From NCBI GenBank assembly GCA_034190875.2, contig CM067349.1:349504-413503 (forward strand): a DNA stretch of 64,000 bases. Reading direction: 5' to 3'. Below the pieces are notes generated by a model. That model had not been told where the DNA came from, searched no databases, and saw nothing but the letters and a program-made list of their open reading frames with translations. Shown here piece after piece: positions 19,383-30,694 of the stretch. Within the stretch, counting starts at the first letter, position 1, and each line of letters starts with the position of its first letter. This stretch comes from Urechis unicinctus. Taxonomy: Eukaryota; Annelida; Polychaeta; Xenopneusta; Urechidae. The translations under genes and the position numbers were made by a program.

Positions 19383-21196
19383 TAGCCCTACAAGACGTCT
19401 GAGTAGACGGTATAAATTCATGTTACCGTTACGACCGGAGCTAATTTGATTGATATAACATTGAGGAATGTGAGTAGAATTTGAAAATTGCTCATAACGA
19501 GTTCAAATCACAGACAGATAGCTTTGTTGATAGAATTGTTTCTAAGTTTTACACTACGAGCAGGGCTAATCTAGTTTGAATCCGAACTTTCAACGCAAGA
19601 AACATATGCGCTGCGACGCAGCTATTGTGTGATGGCACCCGGAGACGCCGAGTAGAACCCATTCCATGAGCACCCAGCGAACGGAGAGCAAACAAAAAAA
19701 ATGTGACCTTATATTTTCCAATATGGTGGTCACTGCATCACAATTTTTCGGAAATCAATATATAGATTAATTTCCTAATGAACCGCATCAATCAGGGGGC
19801 AAGCATTTTGCACGGCTCATGATATTTTTCCACAGGGTCTTGTCTCTTGATATATGTTAAATCGAGCCTTCAAAACCTGATATGGCAAATTTGTCCATGA
19901 TTATGACTTTATAATTAAATGGTACGTCTGCATAGGGCTAACCCTAGGTCACCAGGTCTAGGTCAAGCATGGTTTTTCAGTACATTCAGAAATTCCAAAC
20001 CGTCCTGTCAAATCTAGCGAGCCGCCCGCATTATCACTCAAGCCCACTCAATTTCTGAAACCACATATACTGTACTCAGGGTTATTATTCAATTTGTATT
20101 TTGGCAATACAAGTTGTTTTCTTGAACAAACTATATTGGTAAAGCTTAACATGTATTTGTGCATGTTATCAAGTTACGATGTGGCCCGGTATGCTGATTG
20201 TAAGTCCACTTAGGAAGGCTCACAATGCAGGGTCTATGGGTGGAAATGATGCAGTCAATTTGTGGTGACCTTTTATACTCTCCAAACAGTTGGATTTTCA
20301 TTTGGTGTGTAGTTTAAAAACATTTATTTGATCATTTTGTTTATAACACCTAACCAGACTTCCAATTGGGCTCCCATCCTTTCCGTTTGTATTGATTGGA
20401 TTGCTATTCCATTGGCCAGAAACATTGTGAATTGTACTAACAAAATGAGAATTCTTTGCTAGGCAGACATAGAGTCCATACTGTATCCTTGTTGAGTCCA
20501 GTCAAGTGAAGGTGTCTTACAACAAACGTGGACCTCTAAGTCACCATGCCTTCCCCTGCATGCCACACAGCCTGCTATTTGGTCATATGATTGCCCACCA
20601 TTATTTCTATGATGTTTGCATGTTTTCATACATTCTTCCAGAGTTTATTTCCACCAAATAGTCATGGTCAAATGATGAATCAACAGTTCGTTGGGATTCT
20701 TCAAGCATTGGTTAGCCTCATCATCAAATGAAGGTATATCCTGTTAAAATATTGCAACCATAGACAATTATAAATTTTTGAACACGATAAAAATATGGCT
20801 CCATGCTAGATGTCAGGGAGTAATATATGATATTTCCATTTGACTTTCTTCTTGTTCACTTTCCTTCTTCTTCAGCAATCCTAATTAGACGCACCACATT
20901 GGTCCACGTAATATCAAATATGAAAGAAACAATAATATAAGACTAAAGAAGAGGAACGATGGAAAACCCTCTTCACTAAAGCAGAGGAGCTGACCAAAAT
21001 AGCCGGAGGCATCATTTTTGTCAAATATAGAATCAAAAACCAACTGTGACAGTATGCGGGCAGTATAGTGATACTGGGATAAAGCCCAGTCAAGCACCTC
21101 ATACCCTGTACCGACTGCCACTATCATAAAGCCTATGCTAGCTCCGGTCGTAACGGTAACATGAATTTATACGCATACAGACGTCTTGTAGGGCTA
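19383..21196. mobile_element. Non-autonomous 1.8-kb TIR element with TA ends
   Basis: About 60-bp inverted repeats start TAGCCCTACAAGACGTCT on the left (19383) and are mirrored at 21139-21196. Inner parts share GTTACCGTTACGACCGGAGC. TA occurs at both outer ends, as expected for a TA target. No coding region was found inside. Sequence between the ends is AT-rich and unrecognised. Confidence 0.8.
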
Positions 21197-22400
21197 AGCC
21201 TATGCCTGCTAAACAAACTAAATGTTATCTTTCCTTTCCATAAAACATTCCAGAAAAAATCCCTGTACTTGTAAGCTTCATAACACCGCAGACTCTACCC
21301 CAACAACAGAGACTGACTTCCTTCAGCTGGAAGGAGACACAAACATCAATGGATTTCAAATAATCAATAATCAAAGTGGCAACGACTCCTCAAAAGAAGC
21401 ATAACACATACAGGCAGACATTCTTCCAACCACCTAAACCCATCCTCTCAGACAAACATTCAGCCACCACCCACTCATACGTGGCAGATATCCACACACA
21501 AGCCCCTGAGACAACCCATGAAACACCAGCCTCACAGAGAAAGAGCATCACAAGGAAATGATCTCTAGCACTTCACAGCATCATAACCAAATACAAACAC
21601 AAGAAAACACACACAACAGGAAGGATGTATGCTCTGTATACATGGACACATACACACACAAAAAGACTACCAAACAAATCCCTGGGCTGGGTGTGGGAAA
21701 GAGGAAATCTGTGAATCATGGGCTCACTTCATGTGTGTTGGCTGGCTAGGAATACATCTGACCAGATTGTAATCTTTGGCAAGACAGCTGTGTTCATGAT
21801 TGGCTTGAACATTTAAATGACGTACAAGTCATACTATTGTGGTTATATTTCTCCTTTAAGCATGTAGGTGACAATTTTTTAAGTGAAATAAAAGATATTT
21901 CCATACTTAATTTTGTTACTTTTTTTATTATCCTGTAGAATAAAGAAGTTTGAAAGGAGATAATAAAGACAAAGGAGATAGACACTGGTTGCAGCACCAG
22001 GAAACGCCTTCAGTTTAGAATATCAACTTTGGAGATCTCACCAAAGGTCATTGGCGATATTGCCCGACATCGTAGGCGTCATCGCAAGGGTCTTTGGGGA
22101 TCTCACCCAGGACCATCTACACTTATATAACTTAATACATGTTAGCCCTACAAGACGTCTGTAGACGTCTTACTTTCTCAGAAAATGACGCAATGAAAAA
22201 GAATTGAGATCGATTCTACCAAACACCAAACATACCCAAGAGATGAGTTATAGAATGCAATGATGTTTTACGGACAATTTTATCCCTCTTCGGTGGGGGA
22301 TTTCATCCATGGTAATTATTTATAGTTTGATCAATTTGGGAAGCGGTAAAAAGTCCGAAACACAGCAACATGTTTGTTTTCAAGTTCAAGACCACAGGGG
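21197..22400. other. No gene; solo TIR-like fragment at 22143-22180
   Basis: No supported coding. At 22143-22180 the terminal motif of the previous element recurs (TAGCCCTACAAGACGTCTG) and folds on itself as AAGACGTCTGTAGACGTCTT. Confidence 0.5.
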
Positions 22401-22585
22401 GGGGGCACTTAAGTGTATAGAGATAGTATACATGTGCCGCGCGACCGGGTATGTACGACGGTTTATACATTCGCATAATACCTTGTACGACGGGGTATAC
22501 TTTTTGCATTCTCAACATGTACAACAGGTACGGGTTTTCAGGGTCCCGCGGTACACCCCTATCCGAGTTAGGGCCAAGTGCCCCC
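22401..22585 (+). mobile_element. Short element with GGGGGCACTT ends, copy 1
   Basis: Starts GGGGGCACTTAAGT and ends AAGTGCCCCC, a 10-bp inverted repeat around 165 bp of unique sequence. The second copy at 23212 shares both ends and internal blocks, so it is a repeated unit, probably a MITE. Confidence 0.65.
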
Positions 22586-23211
22586 ACACACCCCGGGATG
22601 CTAAGGCAATGCAAATGAGGCGGTGGTAAATCACGAGACACAAAATTTTTTCAAAATGGCGATCATGGTATTTTGACTTCTGGGAAATGATGTATCGATG
22701 GCATTTCTTGAAGAATAGCATCGAATTGGGGTAAGTATTTTGGACCGTGAAGATTGTTTGTTGTACAGGCACTTGATATATGTTATTTTTTGGATGCGTA
22801 ATGGAGCACCCAAAACCGTGAAGACAAAAACGTGTGCTTTAATGAAGCGCGAAAACTGTTGTATCGTAAACAGGTTAATAAACGTCGTGCACGGTAGCCG
22901 CGAACGACGGTAATATAAATATATAAGGTCGTGAGTGAGGATATGTGGGTCGTGTGGCAATTTTTTTTATTTCGCGTCTCCGCGGCTTACCACCAAGTTG
23001 TGTACTTACGTAAATATATATGTCGACAAATGAGATGAATATCCGCTTCTCCGGCCTATTTTGGTTATCCACTGTCTCGTTATTATTTAGCAATTGTCAA
23101 ATGAACTTTTAGAATCACAACTTTCGTTTACGGCAGCCCCAGTTTTGGAGATATGACGTCACATTACGCAGTTTCATTTTCACTCGCCATGTGGCTGCAG
23201 GTCCCGGAGGA

Positions 23212-23399
23212 GGGGGCACTTAAGTATATAGAGGTAGTATATATGTGTCGGGGTAGGTTTTTTTCGGCCTCCCGACGGGTTTTGTTGACCTCATAATTGT
23301 AGGATGGGGTATGCTCTTGCCATTTTAACCTTGTATGACGGGTACAGGTTTTTGAGATCCCGGGGAACAACCCTACGTAGGACAAGGCCAAGTGCCCCC
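23212..23399 (+). mobile_element. Short element with GGGGGCACTT ends, copy 2
   Basis: Same ends and orientation as the copy at 22401-22585; internal blocks such as GGGGTAT and ACGGGTAC are shared, the rest has diverged. Confidence 0.65.
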
Positions 23400-26160
23400 T
23401 CCAGACTGCGGGAATCAATAAGTGTTATCTTTTTTTAAATGTCAATGTGATATCGTTGAATACATATCGCCCTTTTAAGTAGATATTTCCAAAAGATAAT
23501 CATTGACAAAATGACACATATATTCAAATAATAAAATTCAGAAAGAAAAAATTCGCTTGCGAGGAACCTTGTCTGCGCATGCGCGCAGAAACCGATCTTG
23601 TCGTTCAAAATAAACATGAACTTTTCAGAATTTGTGTGGCCGGATTAAATCGCCTTTGACGAAATCTCACACGTAAACTAACTCAACTTGTTAATAAACA
23701 TTCATTTATGTGAGAAATTATTCTTCATATGTACATTTGTGTAATTATCGAGTATAATTGGAACTCATGTATCGTTCACGCGCATTCGGTTACGATCTTT
23801 GCACGACGTTAATAAACGTTGGCTACGTGCACGGCTACATACATGTATAATATACACATTTTATGTATCTCTCAGAGAACGGAAGCAGTAAAATTCCAGA
23901 TGATTTCCTGTTCAAAATCCATAAGATACAGATTAATAAGAGATCGCCAAGGACGCTGGGCGAGATCGCCTAAGTTGATGTGGGCGAGATCAACGACGGG
24001 CGAGATCGCCAGAAGCCAATTCATTCTATCCCATTATCGCCCATCATCCTTCTCAGACCCTCAGACTCAGTTACTTAAGTAGGCACTTTTGGTGTTGAAA
24101 AAAAATATCCTCACCATAATTGTCTTCATCGGTAGTTCCACTTGAATTCCTGAATGATATTGTCCTAGAACTGTACTTGGAAGTTGGACCACAGTTCTAA
24201 GATATAGTAAACAGATCTTCTCATTTACTTCGCAGATACCATTTCTATGGTGTGCCGGTTGTGATGTTGACTCGACGTCGCCTGCTAATCTTCTATCACG
24301 AGGGGAAATTACCCGTTTTCTGACTTCTAAACGATATCCACTGGATTTCGACTGGTATTGTACTCTTTTATTTTTCCCCACAATACATTTTAGGTTCCCA
24401 CCGTTGTCGTTGCAACTCCCTAAGCATCCCCCCCACCCACACACCCACGACATCCTGTTAGCTGGTTTGTCCAGCTTTCAAAGTATCTGTGTGTGTCAAC
24501 CTGTCAATAGGTCAAGATATCAGACCATCATATGTCAGGTAGTTTAACTTGTCTAGGGCGATTTATGATCATCTCGACCTTTTAGTAATAGTAATAGTAA
24601 TATATTGGAAATAAGGCTAGAGCCTGTAGGTCCAATCTGGGCGTTTAGACTTTTATATGAACAGATGAATGCATATTCCATATGGATTTAATTTGTAGAC
24701 AGTTGTATGTTGACTCTATTTTATTTATGTCAAATCACTCAACAGCTCATGTGCTGTTCATTTGAAAGCGTATAGTATCTCCAATTTATGTTACACGAAT
24801 GAATCTTGAACAATTTAGTGCTTTGAGTTCTCAGTAAATGTTACTGTATTTTGATTAGTGTCTGGACAGATTTGTTTACCTGGGGGATATTCTGTGTTAA
24901 CTTCCTATTAAATAGTCAAATGCTTAGGGAACTGTGATTGGTTAAACACTTTAAAGCTTTTGTGTAAATCCGAGCGATCCTGGTGACAACAGCAAAAAAT
25001 AAAACTGTTTACCGCTCAATGACACAAACTGGCATTAGAGCTACAACATGATTAAATTAGTCTGATTTGGGGAAACAATTCTTGTGCCCACAGTAATGTT
25101 AAAGCTTTAATTTAAACATAGGTTTTAAATTATTATAATGGACTTTCCTTTTTAATCCCATTCAAAGTCAGTCAATGTCTTACGTTCAGGCTTATTCTGA
25201 ACCACCTCTAGTAGATGCAGTTTTTTTAAGGCCAATGTAAAAAAAATCTTGAAATGTCTCTTTGGCATCAACAAATAGCAGTGTGAATGCCAGGTCTTTT
25301 TGGAGGGTATATTTCAAGACTTTTTGTTATTTTGGTACACATATAGCCCCGGTCGGACATCTCTGTCCTGTAGGGCTAGTAGGCATACTGATGTATCTTT
25401 TCAGTATAGATTGCTATTTCTATAATGAGGTTTAGATATATAGATATGGGTTGGTATCTAGTCCTGTCCAGATATCTCAATTAAAGCTCTCTCCTGATAG
25501 GGTACATTCCTTCCCAGACAAGCTTGTCCCTAATCAATTAATGTGATATATACACCACATGTAGTTGTTTCAGGGTTGGTGGTTTGTTTACCTGTTCCTG
25601 AAGTGGTAGTTATGTATCGTATTCTGAAACACACCGCTAGCCTCCATGTGGATATAATACAATTAACATACATGGCAAATGGAAGTATCAATAATTAATT
25701 ACATTCCAATGTGATTCAATACAGGACTATTGCTCTATCTGTCATTTGCCCAAGGACACGGCTACCCCAAAGTATCCGCACATGACTTCTGCTGGTCAGA
25801 TCTTAGCCCCCGTTTTAACACGTGATTTCCTACATGTCCGCTGTAACTCATGAATCTACTCAAACACAAATCAAAGCTGATTGGCTTAGCTAGCCATTGT
25901 TCACAGAAATATTATTTGATTGTTGCCAAACCTCGAAGCCATCAGTGGGATTAGTGTAGCAATGTAATTAAGTGCTGAGCCCAATCAATAAAGTTCTTGA
26001 ACAATTTCCCTCGGAATGAAGCCCCTGACGACCCAAGAGTCCAGCAATTCAAAAGAGATTGAGCATATTAAAATTATTTCTCAACATATAAACTCGTACT
26101 ACACAATCATAATGTCTGGAGTGTAACCTTCGTACACTTCTTTTGTTGTATGTGTCACAG
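23400..26160. other. Intergenic region without recognised gene
   Basis: AT-rich, with only short frames. A GTAGCCC-type terminal motif is seen near 25340-25380. The last part is probably promoter or 5' region of the phytochelatin synthase gene; AG at 26159-26160 looks like a splice acceptor, so a 5' non-coding exon may lie in this region. Confidence 0.4.
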
Positions 26161-26168
26161 GTTTGCAG

Positions 26169-28466
26169 ATGTTCCCAACTGTTTGCTGCAATGCCAGGAA
26201 AGTACCTGTATTCATTGCGTTAAGATCCAAATTCAGCATGGAAGCACCTCAGTTTTACCGGAGACAGCTTCCTGATACCTGTATCTCATTTTGTTCTCCA
26301 GAAGGCAGAAAGTTGTTTACAGAATCTCTTTTAGCTGGATACATGAATTCCTACTTTGGTTTAGCAGCCCAGTTTAGAACTCAGGATGAACCTGCCTTTT
26401 GTGGTCTGTCCACTTTGGTCATGGCTCTGAACACTTTGGAAGTGGATCCCAAGCGGGTGTGGAAAGGTCCGTGGCGATGGTACCATGAGCAGATGCTTGA
26501 CTGCTGTATTCCTATGGAGGTCATTGAAAAGAGAGGAATCACATTGGATCAGTTTGCTTGCCTGGCATCCTGTAACACACTTAATGTTAAAATGGTGCGT
26601 GTTGAAACGTCTGACAAAGAGGATGAATTTCGTCAAATCGTGAAGTCCACATCCATAGGAGAAAAAGAAGTGTTGATTGCCAGTTACTCTCGTAGAGTGT
26701 TGGGTCAGACCGGGGATGGCCACTTCTCGCCAGTGGCTGGGTATCATGCTGCCACTGATATGCTTCTTGTCTTGGATACGGCCAGATTTAAGTACCCGCC
26801 TCATTGGGTGAAGTTGCCTCTCCTCTTCCAGGCGATGAAAGCAAAGGACAAAGACACAGGTCAATTGGCTTTATTTTAAATCTGATGAACTTAGTTAGCA
26901 GAAAAATTTCTTGTATAGGTCGCACAATTTGTAACCACTTTAAATTTTTAAAAATGTGATGATTGTGCCCTGGAATCGATTTATTACAAGCGATACCAGC
27001 CAGAAGTCCATAATGTGAACGTTATGATGGATACGTTGTGGTGGGAATCATCTGCCAATCCATAATCCATCCTATGTTGTTGTCTCCACATATTGATTAA
27101 TAATGGCAATGGTCTAAACGGTTATCTGCATGACCAGGAATGGTACATGTAAATGTACCAAATTGTACAAAACCTTCTGTCAGCCCTAACCTAGCCTGTG
27201 TGACCTCTTTCCTATGTGACCTCTTCCCTGTGTGACCTCCTCCTGGTGTGATCTGTTCCCTGTGTGACCTCCTCCCGGTGTGATCTCTTCCCTGTGTGAC
27301 CTCCTCCCGGTGTGATCTCTTCTATGTGACCTCCTCCCTGTGTGACCTCCTCCCGGTGTGATCTCTTCCCTGTGTGACCTCCTCCCGGTGTGATCTCTTC
27401 TATGTGACCTCCTCCCTGTGTGACCTCCTCCCGGTGTGATCTCTTCTATGTGACCTCCTCCCTGTGTGACCTCCTCCCGGTGTGATCTCTTCTATGTGAC
27501 CTCCTCCCTGTCTTACATCAAGCACCAAATAAATTATTGAAATGGGTGCTTGAATTGCAGGCCAGATTTTAACTGTATAAAATGAGCTGATTCTGGCAGG
27601 TACATTAGTACTCACAGTAAAATAGTGGGTGGACTCTTTTTTTCACCAAACATGCAGTTGTACAGTTGTAATGGAGGGTAATTTTGCTTGTGATAGTTTT
27701 GGGGTATCTGTGTGGCGTAGGATTATCACGAGGATATGTCACTCTGACAGCAAGTGACACACGCTCCCTGCTTGTTTTCCGTGTTTCATCTTCACTGAGT
27801 ATCACCCTCCCAGATGCCAAGCCAATCACCAACAACGTCCTGTCTGTCAGTAACAGCTGGTCGTCTTGGCTTCAACAATCGGCCGGAGAAGCCTCAGTAG
27901 CATTGGAACACTTGATAGGGGAGGCAGTCCAGTTCCTATCTAGTGAATTGTCTGAATTGCATAACAGTACATTCTTAACAACGCAGATAGATGTGAAGTG
28001 TGCAGAGAAGCTATCTTCTGAGCATTCTTGTGCTGTCAGGGAGTTAATAGCAGCTCTGGAGCAGACCCCAATGTACCACATCATAAAGGTTATCTTACAA
28101 CAGGAACCTATCCTTCAGAGTAAGATCTGTGGCAAGATAGGGCAGCCTGTATCTACAGCCCAGAACGTGTGTAGCGCACACCAGACCAGCAATGGAGTGT
28201 TTTCAAGGTGCACTTTGACCCAGTTGAATGATAACCATTTCCTTGCCATGCTCCTGCTTTCATGGCCCTATGCAAATAATGAAGACACCATGGGGATGAT
28301 GATTCAAAAGGCTGTATCACTGCAGGTGTCCCGTAGTGCCGAGGTGCTTCAGAATGAAGTGAGTCAGCTCCGACAGCAGCTGGATACTGTCATGGTGTTC
28401 ATGAAGCGATGCCAAGAATGTCACTGTGCTGCTACCAACCTGACCCAGTCTGCCGCCAACTCCTGA
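26169..28466 (+). CDS. Phytochelatin synthase (glutathione gamma-glutamylcysteinyltransferase), two coding exons
   Basis: The enzyme makes phytochelatins from glutathione and binds and detoxifies Cd and other metals. Exon 1 is 26169-26859 (donor ACAG|GTCAAT), exon 2 is 27721-28466 (acceptor GCGTAG|GA), phase consistent, 478 residues. The papain-like N-terminal domain shows the catalytic triad Cys78 (DEPAFCGL), His185 (GDGHFSP) and Asp203 (VLDTARFKYPP), with spacing equal to the plant enzyme (Cys56, His162, Asp180). EVDPKRVWKGPWRWY is the usual substrate-site block. Exon 2 begins SRGYVTL and holds the Cys-rich regulatory C-terminus, ending in CQECHC. The first 23 residues are basic and Ser/Val-rich and could be a targeting peptide; the alternative start is Met24 at 26238, where family similarity begins. 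AATAAA poly(A) signals lie at 28976 and 28991. Confidence 0.92.
27198..27512. repeat. Minisatellite in the phytochelatin synthase intron
   Basis: Alternating GTGTGACCTCCTCCC and GGTGTGATCTCTTC blocks with a higher-order unit near 46 bp, about seven copies. Confidence 0.9.
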
Positions 28467-28481
28467 TATCACTCTCCAGAT

Positions 28482-28716
28482 TCACTTGATCCACTTGATC
28501 AGTGTCACCATGATCCATTTAATCAGTGCCATCATGATCCACTTGATCAGTGTCACCATAATCCATTTAATCAGTGCCATCATGATCCACTTGATCAGTG
28601 TCATCATGATCCACTTGATCAGTGTCACCATAATCCATTTAATCAGTGCCATCATGATCCACTTGATCAGAGCCATCATGATCCACTTGATCAGTGTCAT
28701 CATGATCATCATCTGA
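28482..28716. repeat. 24-bp minisatellite in the phytochelatin synthase 3' UTR
   Basis: Unit TGATCCACTTGATCAGTGTC plus CATCA or CACCA, about ten copies, starting 15 bp after the stop codon and before the AATAAA at 28976. Open in several frames on both strands, hence spurious long ORFs. Confidence 0.92.
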
Positions 28717-29104
28717 AATGTTTCACTGTATATTGTGTAATTCATCTGCAGAAATTACTGTCTGTTTCCTGGTGATTATACCATCAGCGTTTAAGATACA
28801 TCATGATACATTCAATAACTTGCTAATCCTCTGGTAATATTCATAGCTTGTTTTTCATGGTTGTATTAATATTATCCATTGAATATTGTTTCAGTTGAGA
28901 TGATAGAAATTGTACTTTAATTTCTAAGATGTTGAATACATATTAGTTTTGTTATTGATTTTAGTTTTGGTGCCAAATAAATGACTGGTCAATAAATGAA
29001 CATCTGCTTGTTGAACGTTTGATCTGCTGTTGTTGGTTGGTCAACAAATGAACATCTGCTTGTTGAACTTTTTTCTAAAAAAGCAGGAAGAGTGAAGCGA
29101 CCTG

Positions 29105-29376
29105 GCTGTTCCTGGTTCACGCTGCACTAATTGAAAACAAAGCTTGGCCCAAGCTCGTTAAGCTCAACAATCACTGATTGTGAAGCTTGGGCCGAGCTCA
29201 TTAAACTCAACAATCGCTGATTGTAAAACTTGGGCCGAGCTTGTTAAACTCAACAATCACTGATTGTGAAGCTTGGGCTTAGCTTGTTAAACTCAACAAT
29301 CACTGATTGAGAAGCTTGGGCTTAGCTTGTTAAACTCAACAATCGCTGATTGTGAAGCTTGGGCCGAGCTCGTTAA
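29105..29376. repeat. 43-bp minisatellite interrupted by the TTAA element
   Basis: About six units containing AACTCAACAATCACTGATTG and GAAGCTTGGGCCGAGC. The last unit breaks at TTAA (29373-29376) and resumes at 38118 as TTAAGACTCAACAATTACTG on the far side of the element. Confidence 0.9.
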
Positions 29377-29652
29377 AGGTGCATTTTTTCAAAAAAATCG
29401 AATCGAAAAAAAAAGTTGCTAATTGCAAGAGTACCCTAAATGGTGCTGATATCCGGATTCCAAAGTTGGAATGGCCGTATATATTTCTTGTTGTTCGTGA
29501 ATAAACCTTCAATTCCTTATTTTTCACTTCCAGCCAAGAATAGACCATATTTGGAAGCTCATGTATTATTAATTCCGGAAGCGCAGACACGTCATCACTC
29601 TGTGCCGATTGCCGCCGGCGGGTGTTTAGTTTGCGCTATTTTCATTGCGATA

Positions 29653-29775
29653 ATGGACGATCAAACCAAGAAACGAAGATATGGTGGAGGGAGAAAGAAG
29701 CTGTTTATAGATTCAACAACTAAGAGAAGGAAGCGGGAGCTATACAAGCTGCGGTCTAACACGAGGGTGTCTTAA
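29653..29775 (+). CDS. Small very basic ORF near the left end of the TTAA element
   Basis: Forty residues starting MDDQTKKRRYGGGRKKLF and rich in Lys/Arg (KRRKRELYKLR). It looks like the basic N-terminus (nuclear signal or DNA-binding arm) of a transposon protein whose remaining exons are not visible. Not a recognised family. Confidence 0.35.
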   Translation: MDDQTKKRRYGGGRKKLFIDSTTKRRKRELYKLRSNTRVS

Positions 29776-30264
29776 GATAGGCATTCAGGGAAGTGAGGAG
29801 TGTGACCAACGAAGAAGCTGCAAAGTTTTGCTGGACATGTAAGTAATCTCGTTGTATTATGAATACCCTGCTATCGAATCGGTCTGTATTGAATCGACTT
29901 GTGTAAATGTCACCGATTAAATAAAATCTATTGTGAGTCCATTGCACCATTTAGATTTGTAAATTGTTGTTGCAAACATACCTTACTTAATTTGTAAATT
30001 TCAGGTAGAGAAATTATTGCATCCTCTTGACCCTAATTCAATGGCTGGTGATCAAGTTTTCGTCTAACCTTGCCTGCAGTCAAGTTGTGACAATGGACCA
30101 CAACAGGCATATGCACTCAAGTAGGGTTGGTCAGCCAATGTAAGTCTCTCATGACCACTCAACTAAGCACTGACTAAATGTCCTATCAGAAAACAAAATA
30201 CTGATGCTGCACATGTAATGTGTTCTAGCTATTTGGCCATATAATGCCATTTGTTGTGTTACAG

Positions 30265-30504
30265 GTACAGCAATTACTTCAACAAGCAGTCAAAGACGTG
30301 GTCATCGGTTTAGAGGCCGAGACTTACGCCCATATACCAAATATGATGACAGAAATCTTTAGGCCCAAGCAATGCGACAGCAATCACAACAACACCCACA
30401 ATGCTCTGCTGATGACCCCGCAAAATCAGTTTGAACATTGCTCCTGTGCCAGGCCATCTACCCAAGAAACAGTTGCAGGAGTCTCATTTTCATTAAAAAT
30501 ATGA
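30265..30504 (+). other. Possible terminal exon of a transposon gene
   Basis: After an acceptor-like GTTACAG at 30258-30264, an 80-codon frame (VQQLLQQAVKDVVIGLEAET at the start) runs to TGA at 30502-30504. No family recognised. It could belong with the small ORF at 29653, but splicing cannot be shown. Confidence 0.3.
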
Positions 30505-30694
30505 TTTGGAAATTTGTTTTTGTTGAAATGTACAAATATTTTATTAGTCACATTCTTTTGTCTGTAAATCCAAACTGTAATAGAAGAACTCATGTAATTG
30601 GCAAATAAATAATACATGAACTCATTTTAATATCACTTCTTTTTTTATCAGGGCTAGAATTATGAACATAAAAAGTCAAATCTGAAGATATAAA

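Noticed and set aside
24067..24453. 128-codon minus-strand frame
   Set aside because: Low complexity, no recognisable domain, no codon pattern of a real gene.
26361..26864. 167-codon minus-strand frame
   Set aside because: Antisense of the phytochelatin synthase exon.
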